Below, piece after piece: positions 34,070 through 43,616 of a stretch of DNA of 64,000 nucleotides; the first letter of the stretch is position 1, and each line of letters starts with the position of its first letter. This stretch comes from Eubacterium sp. (lineage in GTDB: Bacteria > Bacillota > Clostridia > Lachnospirales > Lachnospiraceae), in assembly GCA_017433825.1 (NCBI GenBank), contig JAFRGL010000016.1, forward strand, positions 1 to 64,000, written 5' to 3'. The translations under genes were made by a program, and so were the position numbers. The notes beneath the pieces are model-generated. The model was not told the origin of the DNA. It searched no databases and saw only the letters and a program-made list of their open reading frames with translations.

Positions 34070-35248
34070 TCATGCATGTATTATATTTTGGGCGGCGGCG
34101 GCGGCGCTGGCGAAAGCCCAGGTCAGATTGAAGCCGCCGCATTTTCCTGTAACGTCACAGGCCTCTCCTGTAACGTAGAATCCCGGTACATTAACTGCCT
34201 GCAGATTCTCATCCAGGCAGTCCAGGCTTACGCCTCCCGCAGCCGCCTGCGCCCGTTCAAACCCGCAGGTACTCTTCGCTTTCATTTCAAAAGCTTTTAC
34301 CAGTCCGGCAGCCTCTGCCGGATTTTCCGCATGTGCGGCAATCACTTCCGCCAGCTTCTCGGGCAGAAGTCCGGAAAGTGCGCGGAAAAGCGTATAAGCA
34401 CTGTGCTTTTTCATTGATTCGGAAAGGAACGCTTCCACGCTGCTTTCTTCCATATCCGGAGAGAAATCCATGACAAATCTTACGTCCCTTCCTTCCGCCA
34501 GTGCGGCAGCCGCCTGTATGGAAAGCTGGAATACCGGAATACCGGAGATGCCGTAATCGGTCAGCTGCAGTTCTCCCTCTTCCATGCCTGCAATCCGGCC
34601 GTCTGTGAGGAGGAAAACACAGGCATTCACCCGCACGCCTGCCCATTTTCCGTACCGGTTTTCATCACCGCGTATCCCTGTAAGTGCTGCAATAGCCGGA
34701 TAAACGAAAAGGCCCATATCTTCCGCTATGTTCCAGGAAGCAAACTCCTTCGCATCGTCCAGAAAAGCACGGCTGCCGCAGGAAAGTATCACGCAGTCCG
34801 CAGGATATTTCCAGGTGTTCGTCTGCACTTCAAAGCCGTCCTCTGTCCTTAAGACTTTCACAACGGTTTCATTGGTTTTCACCTTTACCCTGCAGGCTTC
34901 CGCTTCCAGCTGCAGGAAACGCCTTACCAGGGCCGCGGAGTCATTTTCCGGATAAATCCAGCCGTCACGGCTTTTGGTCTTAACACCAAGGTCAAGAAAG
35001 AATTCCCTGATTTTCGCACAGTCAAAGCGGGAAATGATATCCAGTGCCTTCTCCCCGTTCCTGCTGAAAATATTGTCCGCGGGATCCGCCGTATTGGTCA
35101 GGTTGCACCGGCCGTTTCCGGTAACGAGAAGCTTCTTAAGCGGCGCGTCGTTTTTCTCCAGTATGGTAACCTTCTGTCCTTTACGGGCCAGAAGGATGGC
35201 GGCCATGAAGCCGGAGGCCCCGCCGCCGATGATAATGATGTTTTTCAT
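34070..35248 (-). CDS. HI0933/YhiN-family FAD-dependent oxidoreductase
   Basis: 392 residues. FAD-binding N-terminus IIIIGGGASGFMAAILLAR, the family motif LLVTGNGRCNLTN, a middle KSRDGWIYPENDSA segment, and a C-terminal FAD contact with VPGFYVTGEACDVTGKCGGFNLTWAFASA, quoted here only in its key residues G, E, D and N. Members of this family are widespread but uncharacterised; the reaction is unknown. It precedes no obvious partner; the methionine gamma-lyase-like gene lies 30 bp upstream on the same strand. Confidence 0.88.
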   Translation of the reverse strand: MKNIIIIGGGASGFMAAILLARKGQKVTILEKNDAPLKKLLVTGNGRCNLTNTADPADNIFSRNGEKALDIISRFDCAKIREFFLDLGVKTKSRDGWIYPENDSAALVRRFLQLEAEACRVKVKTNETVVKVLRTEDGFEVQTNTWKYPADCVILSCGSRAFLDDAKEFASWNIAEDMGLFVYPAIAALTGIRGDENRYGKWAGVRVNACVFLLTDGRIAGMEEGELQLTDYGISGIPVFQLSIQAAAALAEGRDVRFVMDFSPDMEESSVEAFLSESMKKHSAYTLFRALSGLLPEKLAEVIAAHAENPAEAAGLVKAFEMKAKSTCGFERAQAAAGGVSLDCLDENLQAVNVPGFYVTGEACDVTGKCGGFNLTWAFASAAAAAQNIIHA

Positions 35249-35278
35249 TTAATTACCTGTTTGGTACTTTTCTATTAT

Positions 35279-36553
35279 TCAAATCCGTACAATGCCGGCT
35301 TCTGTCAGTTTCTGCAGGCTTGAGAGGATACCGAGCTTTGCGGAAGGCCAGGTAAGGCCTCCCTGGAAATAGACGTTGTAGGGCTCCCGCAAAGGGCCGT
35401 CCGCGGACAGTTCGATGGACGATCCCTGTACAAACGCACCGGCCGCCATGATAACCTGGCTGTCGTAACCGGGCATGTCGCCGGGAACCGGGTCCACATA
35501 GCTGTCCACCGGGGAACCGGCCTGGATGCCTTTGCAGAAGGCAATCAGCGCTTCCGGAGATTTCAGGGTGACTGCCTGGATAATATCGTGTCTGGATTCC
35601 ACCGAATCCGGAATGACCGGGAACCCCAGCTTTTCATAAATATTTGCCGCAAATATGGCGCCTTTCAGGGCTGCCGCGGTGACAACCGGCGCCAGGAAGA
35701 AGCCCTGGAAAAATGAACGGTTCACTTCAATGGAAGCGCCGACTTCCTTGCCCAGGCCGGGTGTCGTCAGCCTGTAGGCTGCCCTTTCCACACATTCTTT
35801 CGTGCCGGCGATATAGCCGCCTGTGGCAGCCAGGCCGCCGCCCGGATTCTTTATCAGGGACCCCACAACCATATCTGCTCCCACATCCGATGGTTCGATG
35901 CGCTCGGTGAATTCTCCGTAGCAGTTGTCCACCATGATGATAAGCTCCGGCTTGATTTTCCGCAGGAAGGCAATCAGTTCGCCAATCTGTCCGACAGAAA
36001 ATGAAGGCCGGCTCTGGTAGCCTTTGGAACGCTGGATGGTGGCCATCCTGGTCTTTTCGTTTACCGCGGCCCTGATTGCGTCATAATCGAAGCCGCCGTC
36101 CGGCTTAAGATCCACCTGCCGGTAGGTAATGCCGTATTCCGCCAGGGAGCCGACAGAAGGCTGTATGCCGATAATTTCCTCCAGGGTATCATATGGTCTT
36201 CCCACAGGGGATAAAAGCTCGTCTCCCGGCCTTAAATTGCCTGCCAGGGCAATACCGAGGGCATGTGTGCCGCAGGTAATCTGCTGACGCATCAGGGCGT
36301 CCTCCGTGTGAAAGGTATCCGCATAAACCTTTTCCAGCACATCTCTACCCAGGTCGTCATAGCCATAGCCGGAGGACGACGCGAAACAGGCCGCACTGAC
36401 CCGGTTTTTCTGCATGGCAGAGATGACTTTCAGCTGATTGTACTCCGCATTTTCGTCTATTTCTTCAAAGCGGGTTTTCAGGCCGGCAAGTATTTCTTCC
36501 CCGAACCGCAGCACTTCTTCGGAGATGCCCAGATTCTCGTATATATTTTTCAT
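35279..36553 (-). CDS. methionine gamma-lyase family / YnbB-like PLP protein
   Basis: 424 residues, close to the family length. Fold-type I PLP enzyme of the group once called aluminium-resistance proteins: SSGYGYDDLGRDVLE, GTHALGIALAGNLRPGDELL, IMVDNCYGEF (PLP Asp) and GSLIKNPGGGLA (PLP Lys). In Firmicutes it is often next to miaA and hfq or mutSL, as here. The reaction in vivo is not known; cystathionine or methionine cleavage is assumed from the fold. The start overlaps the miaA stop by 4 bp. Confidence 0.88.
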   Translation of the reverse strand: MKNIYENLGISEEVLRFGEEILAGLKTRFEEIDENAEYNQLKVISAMQKNRVSAACFASSSGYGYDDLGRDVLEKVYADTFHTEDALMRQQITCGTHALGIALAGNLRPGDELLSPVGRPYDTLEEIIGIQPSVGSLAEYGITYRQVDLKPDGGFDYDAIRAAVNEKTRMATIQRSKGYQSRPSFSVGQIGELIAFLRKIKPELIIMVDNCYGEFTERIEPSDVGADMVVGSLIKNPGGGLAATGGYIAGTKECVERAAYRLTTPGLGKEVGASIEVNRSFFQGFFLAPVVTAAALKGAIFAANIYEKLGFPVIPDSVESRHDIIQAVTLKSPEALIAFCKGIQAGSPVDSYVDPVPGDMPGYDSQVIMAAGAFVQGSSIELSADGPLREPYNVYFQGGLTWPSAKLGILSSLQKLTEAGIVRI

Positions 36554-37506
36554 GACAGTTCAGTTTCCTTTAATGACGCGGCATCGCGCATGATTATTTC
36601 CAGTATTTCTTCATCGGACAGTTTATCCTTGTCCAGCCAGACAACATCCTTTTCCCTTCGAAACCAGGTAAGCTGCCGTTTTGCGAAATGCCGTGTATCC
36701 TGTTTGATTTTCTCCACTGTTTCGGCCAGTGTGCATTCCCCCCGGAAATACGGGAAGAATTCCCTGTAGCCGATGCCTTTCATGGAAGTGCAGTTCTCCG
36801 TAAGCCCTTCACGGCATACAAGGGTGCGGACTTCGTCCTCCAGCCCGTCAGCCATCATCTCGTCCACACGGCGGTTTATCCGTTCGTACAGCTTTTCCCT
36901 GTCTGTATACAGCACATAATATCTGTAATCAAAGGGAGAGGACTTCGCCATCTGTTCTTCGTTATGCTCCGAAATCCGGTTTCCGGTCTCTTCAAAGAAT
37001 TCCAGTGCCCGGATGACGCGCTTTATATTATTCGGATGAATGGCAGCCGCCGCCTCCGGATCCGCTTTTTCAAGCAGCCGGTGCAGAGCCCCGGGGCCTT
37101 CCTCTTCCGCCATTCTTTCGTATTTATCGCGAAGGTGTGGCATCTGCCCGGTTTCCGTAAAATCCACGTCTTTTATCACAGCCTGGATATAAAAGCCGGT
37201 TCCGCCGGCAATGATCGGAATTCTCCCTGCGTTTTCAATATCACGGATGGCCTCCATGGCCAGTTTGCGGAACAGGAAGACGTTGAATTCCTCGGAAGGC
37301 TCCAGGATATCGATAAGATAATGAGGAATATCCCCCATTTCCTCTTTCGAAATTTTCGCTGTGCCGATATCCATCCGCCGGTAAACCTGCATGGAATCCG
37401 CGGAAATAATCGACCCGCCGATCCGTTCCGCTATTTTTAACGACAGCCCGGTCTTTCCGGCAGCCGTAGGCCCGGTCAGGATCAGCAGGGGTTTCTTTTT
37501 GTCCAT
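36550..37506 (-). CDS. miaA: tRNA dimethylallyltransferase
   Basis: 318 residues. P-loop LTGPTAAGKTGLSLKIAER, SADSMQVYRRMDIGTAK and IAGGTGFYIQAVIKD are the family motifs, followed by MKGIGYREFFPYFRG and a tRNA-binding RQLTWFRRE segment. It adds a dimethylallyl group to A37 of tRNAs reading UNN codons, before MiaB (encoded at 42183) adds methylthio. AAGGAT precedes the start. It heads the two-gene unit with the YnbB-like gene, ~145 bp after mutL. Confidence 0.95.
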   Translation of the reverse strand: MDKKKPLLILTGPTAAGKTGLSLKIAERIGGSIISADSMQVYRRMDIGTAKISKEEMGDIPHYLIDILEPSEEFNVFLFRKLAMEAIRDIENAGRIPIIAGGTGFYIQAVIKDVDFTETGQMPHLRDKYERMAEEEGPGALHRLLEKADPEAAAAIHPNNIKRVIRALEFFEETGNRISEHNEEQMAKSSPFDYRYYVLYTDREKLYERINRRVDEMMADGLEDEVRTLVCREGLTENCTSMKGIGYREFFPYFRGECTLAETVEKIKQDTRHFAKRQLTWFRREKDVVWLDKDKLSDEEILEIIMRDAASLKETELS

Positions 37507-37526
37507 TACACAATCCTTTTAAAACT

Positions 37527-37645
37527 GTTCAAAACCTTTCAGGTTTTGAACGTTTTACGGTTTTGATTACAATTCGCCTTCGGCGAATGCAAAACCGTTC
37601 TCCTGAATCACGTTTTTACGCCCTCAGCAGCAAGTGCTTCGGGCT
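37527..37645 (-). repeat. cluster of three hairpins between mutL and miaA
   Basis: GTTCAAAACCT and AGGTTTTGAAC form a perfect 11 bp stem (37527-37551). ACGGTTTTG..CAAAACCGT encloses an inner ATTCGCC/GGCGAAT stem (37557-37598). GCCC..GGGC forms a third (37620-37645). They could end the mutL transcript or control read-through into miaA. I see no gene in this gap. Confidence 0.55.
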
Positions 37646-37650
37646 GTCAT

Positions 37651-39540
37651 TTACACTCTTTTAAACTTCTTTTCCAGATCTGTTTTCGACATGGTCACAT
37701 AGGTAGGCCGACCGTGGGGACAATGGTAGGGATCGTCCAGGGACATCAGCTCGTCGATAAGCGCGTTAAGCTCCAGTCCGGAAAGCCGCATATTGCCCTT
37801 TACCGCGGCTTTGCAGGAAGCGGTGGCTATCCGGGAGGCCAGAAGCTTCGTATCCCTGCGGAATTCACCACCGTCCACTAGTTCGGTAAAAAGCTCTTTC
37901 ACGTCCGTTCCGAACAGGTTGACAGGGATGCCGGTAATCCGGAAGGTGCGCGCACCGAAGGGCTCGATTTCAAAACCCAGGGCGGCAAAATCGTCCAGAT
38001 TTGCGGATATCTGCTCGTATTCCTTTAAGGACAGGTTAATTACCACAGCCGGAAACAGCTGCTGTGTCTGGATGGTCCGCTCCGCCAGATCCTTCATAAA
38101 CTGCTCGTACATGACTTTTTCATGGGCAGCGTGCTGGTCAATCAGCAGCAGCTTGTCGCCGTCCTCCACCAGCACATAGGTCTTAAAGACCTGGCCGATG
38201 ATGCGGTACGTTTTCTTCTTCGCAGGCGCAGCTTTTTCATTGTCGAAAATGGTCATCTGCCGCTCCGCCACCAGTTCGGGTACGGAAGGCCGTTCATCCT
38301 TTCGGGAGGTATGATAAGGCGCCTTTTCTTCCGCAACCTTTATGACAGGGGCTTCAGATGCCTGTCTGAGGAACGCTCCTGACGATGATTTCTCCTTCTG
38401 TACGGGTGTATCCGGTACATTGTTTTTCGCCTGTGTTTCCGGAACTGCATTTTCAGGCCGAACCGGCGGAATATGGTTAACCGGCGTCTCCGGTTTTTCA
38501 GCCTCACGTTTTTCCGGCTTCTCCTTCGCAGGCTCCAGCTTCGGCATTACACGGTATTCCGCGATTGCTTCCTTTACGGCGTCCCGGATTTCCGCGTAGA
38601 TTTCCTCCTGCCTGGAAAACCTCAGTTCCAGCTTGGCAGGATGCACGTTCACATCCACCTTCTCCCGGTCAATTTCCAGAGACAGAATGACGAAGGGATA
38701 CCTGTGTTGCATCAGATTGCCCGCATACCCCTCTTCTATGGCTGCGGAAATCAGTTTGCTTTTCACATACCGGCCGTTGACAAAATAGTTTTCAAAGCCC
38801 TTATTTCCCCTCGACACCTCCGGCGTACCCAAAAATCCGGTTATCCGTACAAAATCCTTTTCCTTGTCAATGGGAATCAGCTTCCCGGCAATATCCCTGC
38901 CGTAAATGTGAAAAGCCGCTTCTTTGAGTGATCCGCTGCCGTAGGTCTGCAGCTTCACCTGCCCGTTTACAATGTACTTGAAGGCAATATCAGGCCTTGA
39001 CAAAGCCAGCTGCTCCACAAAGGCCGTCACCTTATTGCCCTCGGCCAGTGCGCTTTTCAGGAATTTTGCCCGGGCGGGCGTATTGTAGAAAAGCTGCCGC
39101 ATGATGATGGTTGTGCCGTAAGGCGCACCGATTTCCTCAAAACTTTTCTCCTGTGCGCCTTCTATAAGGTACCGCACGCCCGTAACCGAATCCCTGGTCC
39201 TGGTGATGATTTCCACCTTTGAAACGGCCGCTATACTGGAAAGCGCCTCGCCCCTGAAGCCCAGGGAAAGGATGGTTGTCAGGTCATTTATACTGCGGAT
39301 TTTGCTGGTGGCGTGCCGCAGGAAGGCCGTACGCACTTCCGCAGCGGGAATGCCGCAGCCGTTGTCCGTCACACGGATAAAGCCGATGCCGCCGTCCTTA
39401 ATCTCCACCGTAACGGTATTCGCCCCGGAATCAATGGCATTTTCCATCATCTCCTTCGCCACATTGGCAGGACTTTCCACCACCTCGCCGGCAGCTATCT
39501 TATCTATGGTAGCAGCATCCAAAAGTTCTATTTTCGGCAT
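37651..39540 (-). CDS. mutL: DNA mismatch repair protein MutL
   Basis: 629 residues. GHKL ATPase N-terminus (IAAGEVVESPANVAKEMMENA, DNGCGIP, FLRHATSKI, LGFRGEALSSI), a variable Pro/Glu/Lys linker (~335-430) and a C-terminal dimerisation domain. The endonuclease motif DQHAAHEKVMYEQ starts at about residue 468, with SCKAAVK and CPHGRP completing the metal site. Thus it is a nicking MutL as in most bacteria without MutH. It starts 1 bp after the mutS stop and acts with MutS. Confidence 0.96.
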   Translation of the reverse strand: MPKIELLDAATIDKIAAGEVVESPANVAKEMMENAIDSGANTVTVEIKDGGIGFIRVTDNGCGIPAAEVRTAFLRHATSKIRSINDLTTILSLGFRGEALSSIAAVSKVEIITRTRDSVTGVRYLIEGAQEKSFEEIGAPYGTTIIMRQLFYNTPARAKFLKSALAEGNKVTAFVEQLALSRPDIAFKYIVNGQVKLQTYGSGSLKEAAFHIYGRDIAGKLIPIDKEKDFVRITGFLGTPEVSRGNKGFENYFVNGRYVKSKLISAAIEEGYAGNLMQHRYPFVILSLEIDREKVDVNVHPAKLELRFSRQEEIYAEIRDAVKEAIAEYRVMPKLEPAKEKPEKREAEKPETPVNHIPPVRPENAVPETQAKNNVPDTPVQKEKSSSGAFLRQASEAPVIKVAEEKAPYHTSRKDERPSVPELVAERQMTIFDNEKAAPAKKKTYRIIGQVFKTYVLVEDGDKLLLIDQHAAHEKVMYEQFMKDLAERTIQTQQLFPAVVINLSLKEYEQISANLDDFAALGFEIEPFGARTFRITGIPVNLFGTDVKELFTELVDGGEFRRDTKLLASRIATASCKAAVKGNMRLSGLELNALIDELMSLDDPYHCPHGRPTYVTMSKTDLEKKFKRV

Positions 39541-39541
39541 A

Positions 39542-42154
39542 TCAGTCTTTCAGTTCCTTCTGCAGATCATACAGTAAATTCAATGCTTCTATGGGGGTCA
39601 TCACGCTTAAGTCCACGTCCCTGATCCGGTCGCAGACAGCGGCGTCCGGTCCGATATCGAAGAAGGACAGCTGCCGGTATTCCGGAAGCTTTGCAGCTTT
39701 TTCCGCATTGTCGGTGATGTCCTTGATGGTGGCGGTTATATCGCTGTCAGACAGTTTCCCCACCAGCTCCTTCGCCCGGGAAATAACATTATCCGGCACA
39801 CCTGCCAGCTTGGCCACCTGGATACCGTAGCTCTTGTCCGCACCGCCCCGGATGATTTTCCTTAAGAATACGATATCATCTCCCCGTTCCTTGACGGCAA
39901 TACAAAAATTCCGGATGCCGGAAATCTTGCCCTCCAGCTCCGTCAGCTCATGATAATGGGTGGCAAAAAGCGTTTTTGCCTTTATCCTCTCCGCTATATA
40001 CTCAATCACGGCCCAGGCAATGGAAAGTCCGTCGAAAGTGCTGGTGCCCCGGCCGATTTCGTCAAGGATGAGCAGGCTGGCTTTGGTGGCGTTCCTTAAG
40101 ATGTTGGCTACCTCGGTCATCTCCACCATGAAGGTGCTCTGGCCGCTGGCCAGGTCGTCGGAAGCGCCTACCCGGGTAAAAATCCGGTCCACCAGGCCGA
40201 TATCCGCCTCCGACGCAGGCACGAAGGATCCCATCTGGGCCATCAGCACGATAAGTGCAGTCTGGCGCATGTAAGTGGATTTACCGGCCATGTTCGGGCC
40301 GGTTATGACGGCAATCTGCTGGGAGACATTGTCCAGATATGTGTCGTTGGGGATGAACATGTCATTTTCCGTCATACGTTCCACCACAGGATGCCGTCCG
40401 TCCGTAATGGTGATAATGCCTTTATCGTTCAGCTTCGGCCGCACATAGCGGTTATTGGAAGCTGCCTGCGCCAGGGACGCCAGGACATCGAGCCTCGCCA
40501 CGGCAGACGCGGTCCTCTGAATGACCGTAATCTGTTCCGCCACTGTCTCTCTTAAGGAGTTGAACAGCTCGTATTCCAGGGCGTTCAGCTTCTCATCGGC
40601 ACCGAGGATGGTTTCCTCCAGCTTCTGCAGCCGTTCCGTGGTATAACGTTCCGCATTGGACAGCGTCTGTTTGCGCAGCCAGTCCTCCGGCACCAGGTTT
40701 TTGAAGGAATTGGTAACCTCCAGATAGTAGCCGAAGACCCGGTTATAGCGGATTCTCAGGTTTTTGATGCCCGTCCTGGCTTTTTCTTCTTCTTCCATAT
40801 CGGAAAGCCACTGTCTGCCGTTCGCCTTTGCTTCCCGCAGCTCATCCACTTCCTTGCTGTAGCCGTCTTTGATAATACCGCCTTCCTTAACGGTCACAGG
40901 CGCGTCTTCGGAAAGCGCGGCGGTCAAAAGGCTGCACAGTTTTTCACAAGGGTCCAGGTCTTCGCAGATGGACGCAAATGATTCCTCCGGCAGGTTTTCG
41001 GCAATCTGGCGGATGGCCGGCAGCACGGACAGTGAACCGTTAAATGCCAGCATGTCCCTGGGATTGGCGCTTCCGGCCGCAATCCGGGAAAGCAGCCTCT
41101 CCAGGTCATAGACCGACGAAAGGTACTCCCTCATTTCCTCCCGGTACAAAGGCTCGTCCTTCAGGGCCTCCACCCGGTCAAGCCGCTCATTGATTTCCTT
41201 CATGTCGATAAGCGGTTCGGTGATCCAGTTTCTTAAAAGCCTTGCGCCCATGGCAGTCCTGGTTTTGTCCAGCACCCACAGAAGAGAACCCCTTTTCTGT
41301 TTCTCCCTTAAGGTCTCCGTCAGCTCCAGATTCCTTCTTGTGGAGGAATCAATGAGCATGTATTTGTCCGCGACATAAGGCGTGATGGTATTCATCTGGG
41401 ACAGATGCGCTTTCTGGGTCTCGTACAGATACATGAAAAGCGCGCCTGCACTTAGGATTCCTACGGGGAAATCCGCAAGCCCCAGCCCGGTAAGGTCCGC
41501 GCAGCCGAACTGTTCCAGGAGCGCGGTTACACAGGCATCCTGGTCGAAATACCGGTCCGGCAGGTCGGAAAGGGAAAGATTTAAGCGCATCCTCAGTTCA
41601 TTTTCATCGAAAACGCCCATAAGCACGGAGGAGTTGCAGAGAATTTCCGCCGGGGTAAACTTGTAAACTTCATCCAGAAGCCTTCCCGTATTGTCGATTT
41701 CCGTTACCATGCACCTGCCGGTGGAAATATCCGCAAAGGAAAGGCCGAAGGTATCGTCTACCCGGACGATACAGCACAGATAATTGTTCCGGCTTTCGTC
41801 AATGCTTCCCTGGTCGGTTATGGTACCCGGTGTCACCACCCGGATGACTTCCCTTTTGACCATTCCCTTGGCCAGCTTCGGATCCTCCATCTGCTCGCAG
41901 ATGGCCACCTTATAGCCCTTGTCAACCAGTCTTTTGATATATGTGTCCGCAGCATGAAAAGGCACCCCGCACATGGGCGCCCGTTCGTCAAGGCCGCAGT
42001 CCCTGCCGGTCAGCGTCAGTTCCAGCTCCTTTGACGCCAGCTTTGCGTCGTCGAAGAACATCTCGTAGAAGTCCCCCAGCCGGTAGAACATCAGCGTTCC
42101 CGGATACTGCTCCTTCATCTGCATGTAATGCTGCATCATTGGTGATAATCCCAC
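39542..42154 (-). CDS. mutS: DNA mismatch repair protein MutS
   Basis: 870 residues from a GTG at 42154 with GAGGTGAAACC ahead. Mismatch-binding domain with FYRLGDFYEMFFDDA (Phe-x-Glu wedge region), connector and clamp domains, and the ABC-type ATPase with GPNMAGKSTYMRQ, the DEIGRGTSTFDG Walker B and THYHEL. It finds base mismatches and recruits MutL. Direct neighbours mutL and miaB confirm the usual clostridial repair/tRNA-modification cluster. Confidence 0.97.
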   Translation of the reverse strand: MGLSPMMQHYMQMKEQYPGTLMFYRLGDFYEMFFDDAKLASKELELTLTGRDCGLDERAPMCGVPFHAADTYIKRLVDKGYKVAICEQMEDPKLAKGMVKREVIRVVTPGTITDQGSIDESRNNYLCCIVRVDDTFGLSFADISTGRCMVTEIDNTGRLLDEVYKFTPAEILCNSSVLMGVFDENELRMRLNLSLSDLPDRYFDQDACVTALLEQFGCADLTGLGLADFPVGILSAGALFMYLYETQKAHLSQMNTITPYVADKYMLIDSSTRRNLELTETLREKQKRGSLLWVLDKTRTAMGARLLRNWITEPLIDMKEINERLDRVEALKDEPLYREEMREYLSSVYDLERLLSRIAAGSANPRDMLAFNGSLSVLPAIRQIAENLPEESFASICEDLDPCEKLCSLLTAALSEDAPVTVKEGGIIKDGYSKEVDELREAKANGRQWLSDMEEEEKARTGIKNLRIRYNRVFGYYLEVTNSFKNLVPEDWLRKQTLSNAERYTTERLQKLEETILGADEKLNALEYELFNSLRETVAEQITVIQRTASAVARLDVLASLAQAASNNRYVRPKLNDKGIITITDGRHPVVERMTENDMFIPNDTYLDNVSQQIAVITGPNMAGKSTYMRQTALIVLMAQMGSFVPASEADIGLVDRIFTRVGASDDLASGQSTFMVEMTEVANILRNATKASLLILDEIGRGTSTFDGLSIAWAVIEYIAERIKAKTLFATHYHELTELEGKISGIRNFCIAVKERGDDIVFLRKIIRGGADKSYGIQVAKLAGVPDNVISRAKELVGKLSDSDITATIKDITDNAEKAAKLPEYRQLSFFDIGPDAAVCDRIRDVDLSVMTPIEALNLLYDLQKELKD

Positions 42155-42182
42155 GGTTTCACCTCAGTCTTTCAATCATATT

Positions 42183-43616
42183 TTAAGCAGGCTCTCCCAG
42201 ATAATAAAAGCCATGGCATTTCAGAAGGCGTACATTTACAATCTGACCGATGAGGCTTTCGTCTCCCGGAAAATGTACGGTAATGTTATTTGCAAGCCGG
42301 CCGGTAACCAGGCTTTCATCCTGGCTGTTTTTCATTTCCACAAGTACCGGCAGGGTCTGACCTTCAAAACGGGCGCAGCTTTTCTTCGCCTTTTCCTGCA
42401 CCAGGGCCAGCAGCCTGTCAAAACGTTCTTTTGCGGTCTTTTCATCCACCTGGTTTTCCATCTTTGCGGCAGGCGTACCGCTTCTTTTGGAATACAGGAA
42501 TGTAAAGGCGGAATCAAAGCCCACGCGCTCCACCACGTCCAGGGTTTCGGCGAAATCTTCTTCCGTTTCCCCCGGGAATCCCACGATAATATCCGTGGTA
42601 AGGGAAATATCCGGGCATTTTTCACGGATTTTCCGCACCAGTTCCAGATAGTCTTCCTTCGTATACCGGCGGTTCATCTTCTCAAGGATCCGGGTGCTGC
42701 CGGACTGCAGGGGCAGGTGAAGGTGCGGGCACACCTTCGGTTCGGAAGCCATGACTTTTATCAGTTCATCCGACAGGTCTTTCGGATGGGAGGTCATGAA
42801 CCGGACGCGTTCGATTCCGGGTACGCGGCAGGCCTTCGAAAGCAGTTCCGCGAAGGTTACGGGTTCATCAAGGCCCTTGCCGTAGGAGTTCACGTTCTGG
42901 CCCAGCAGCATGATTTCCTTCACGCCGTCTTCCGCCAGATGTCCGATTTCACAAATGATTTCTTCCGGCCTTCGGGACCTTTCCCGTCCGCGGACGTAGG
43001 GCACGATACAGTAGCTGCAGAAATTATCGCAGCCGTAGGTGATATTGACGCCGGATTTGAAGGCGTACATCCTGTCCACAGGCAGTTCCTCCACCGTCAC
43101 ATCCGATTCCTGCCAGATATCGACAATCATGCCCTTCTGCGTAAATACCTGGTACAGAAGCTCCGCCAGGCGGTAAATATTATGGGTGCCGAAGATCAGG
43201 TTGACGAACCGGAAGCTTTGCGTCAGCTTTTCCACCACATGGGCTTCCTGCATCATGCAGCCGCACAGGCCGATGATCATTTCCGGATTGCCCTTTTTGT
43301 AATGATTCAGTCTTCCAAGCCTTCCGTAAACACGGACATTCGCGTTTTCCCGGACGGTGCAGGTGTTGTAAAGCACCAGGTCTGCCTCTTCGCTTTCGAT
43401 ATTCTCATAGCCGATCTCTTCCAGGATACCCCGCAGCTTTTCCGAATCCCGGGCATTCATCTGGCAGCCGAAGGTTTCCACATGACAGGTAAGCTTCCTG
43501 CCGGCATCCTTCTCTTTTTCCGCCAGGATTCCTTTGCATCTGTCTATATAATAATACTGCCGCCTGCGTTCCGCATCAGAACTGCTTTCAGGCACTGCAT
43601 TATTTTTTACGGTCAT
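42183..43616 (-). CDS. miaB: tRNA-2-methylthio-N6-dimethylallyladenosine synthase
   Basis: 477 residues from the ATG at 43616, chosen for the GGAG nearby and because earlier codons have no family resemblance. N-terminal UPF0004 domain with three cysteines (ETFGCQMNARDSE, YNTCTVRENA, GLCGCMMQ), radical-SAM CxxxCxxC (YGCDNFCSYCIVPYVRGRE) and a C-terminal TRAM domain. It adds the methylthio group to i6A37 of tRNA. It begins inside the end of the Sel1-repeat gene (17 bp overlap) and may be transcribed with the secretion-like cluster. Confidence 0.95.
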   Translation of the reverse strand: MTVKNNAVPESSSDAERRRQYYYIDRCKGILAEKEKDAGRKLTCHVETFGCQMNARDSEKLRGILEEIGYENIESEEADLVLYNTCTVRENANVRVYGRLGRLNHYKKGNPEMIIGLCGCMMQEAHVVEKLTQSFRFVNLIFGTHNIYRLAELLYQVFTQKGMIVDIWQESDVTVEELPVDRMYAFKSGVNITYGCDNFCSYCIVPYVRGRERSRRPEEIICEIGHLAEDGVKEIMLLGQNVNSYGKGLDEPVTFAELLSKACRVPGIERVRFMTSHPKDLSDELIKVMASEPKVCPHLHLPLQSGSTRILEKMNRRYTKEDYLELVRKIREKCPDISLTTDIIVGFPGETEEDFAETLDVVERVGFDSAFTFLYSKRSGTPAAKMENQVDEKTAKERFDRLLALVQEKAKKSCARFEGQTLPVLVEMKNSQDESLVTGRLANNITVHFPGDESLIGQIVNVRLLKCHGFYYLGEPA

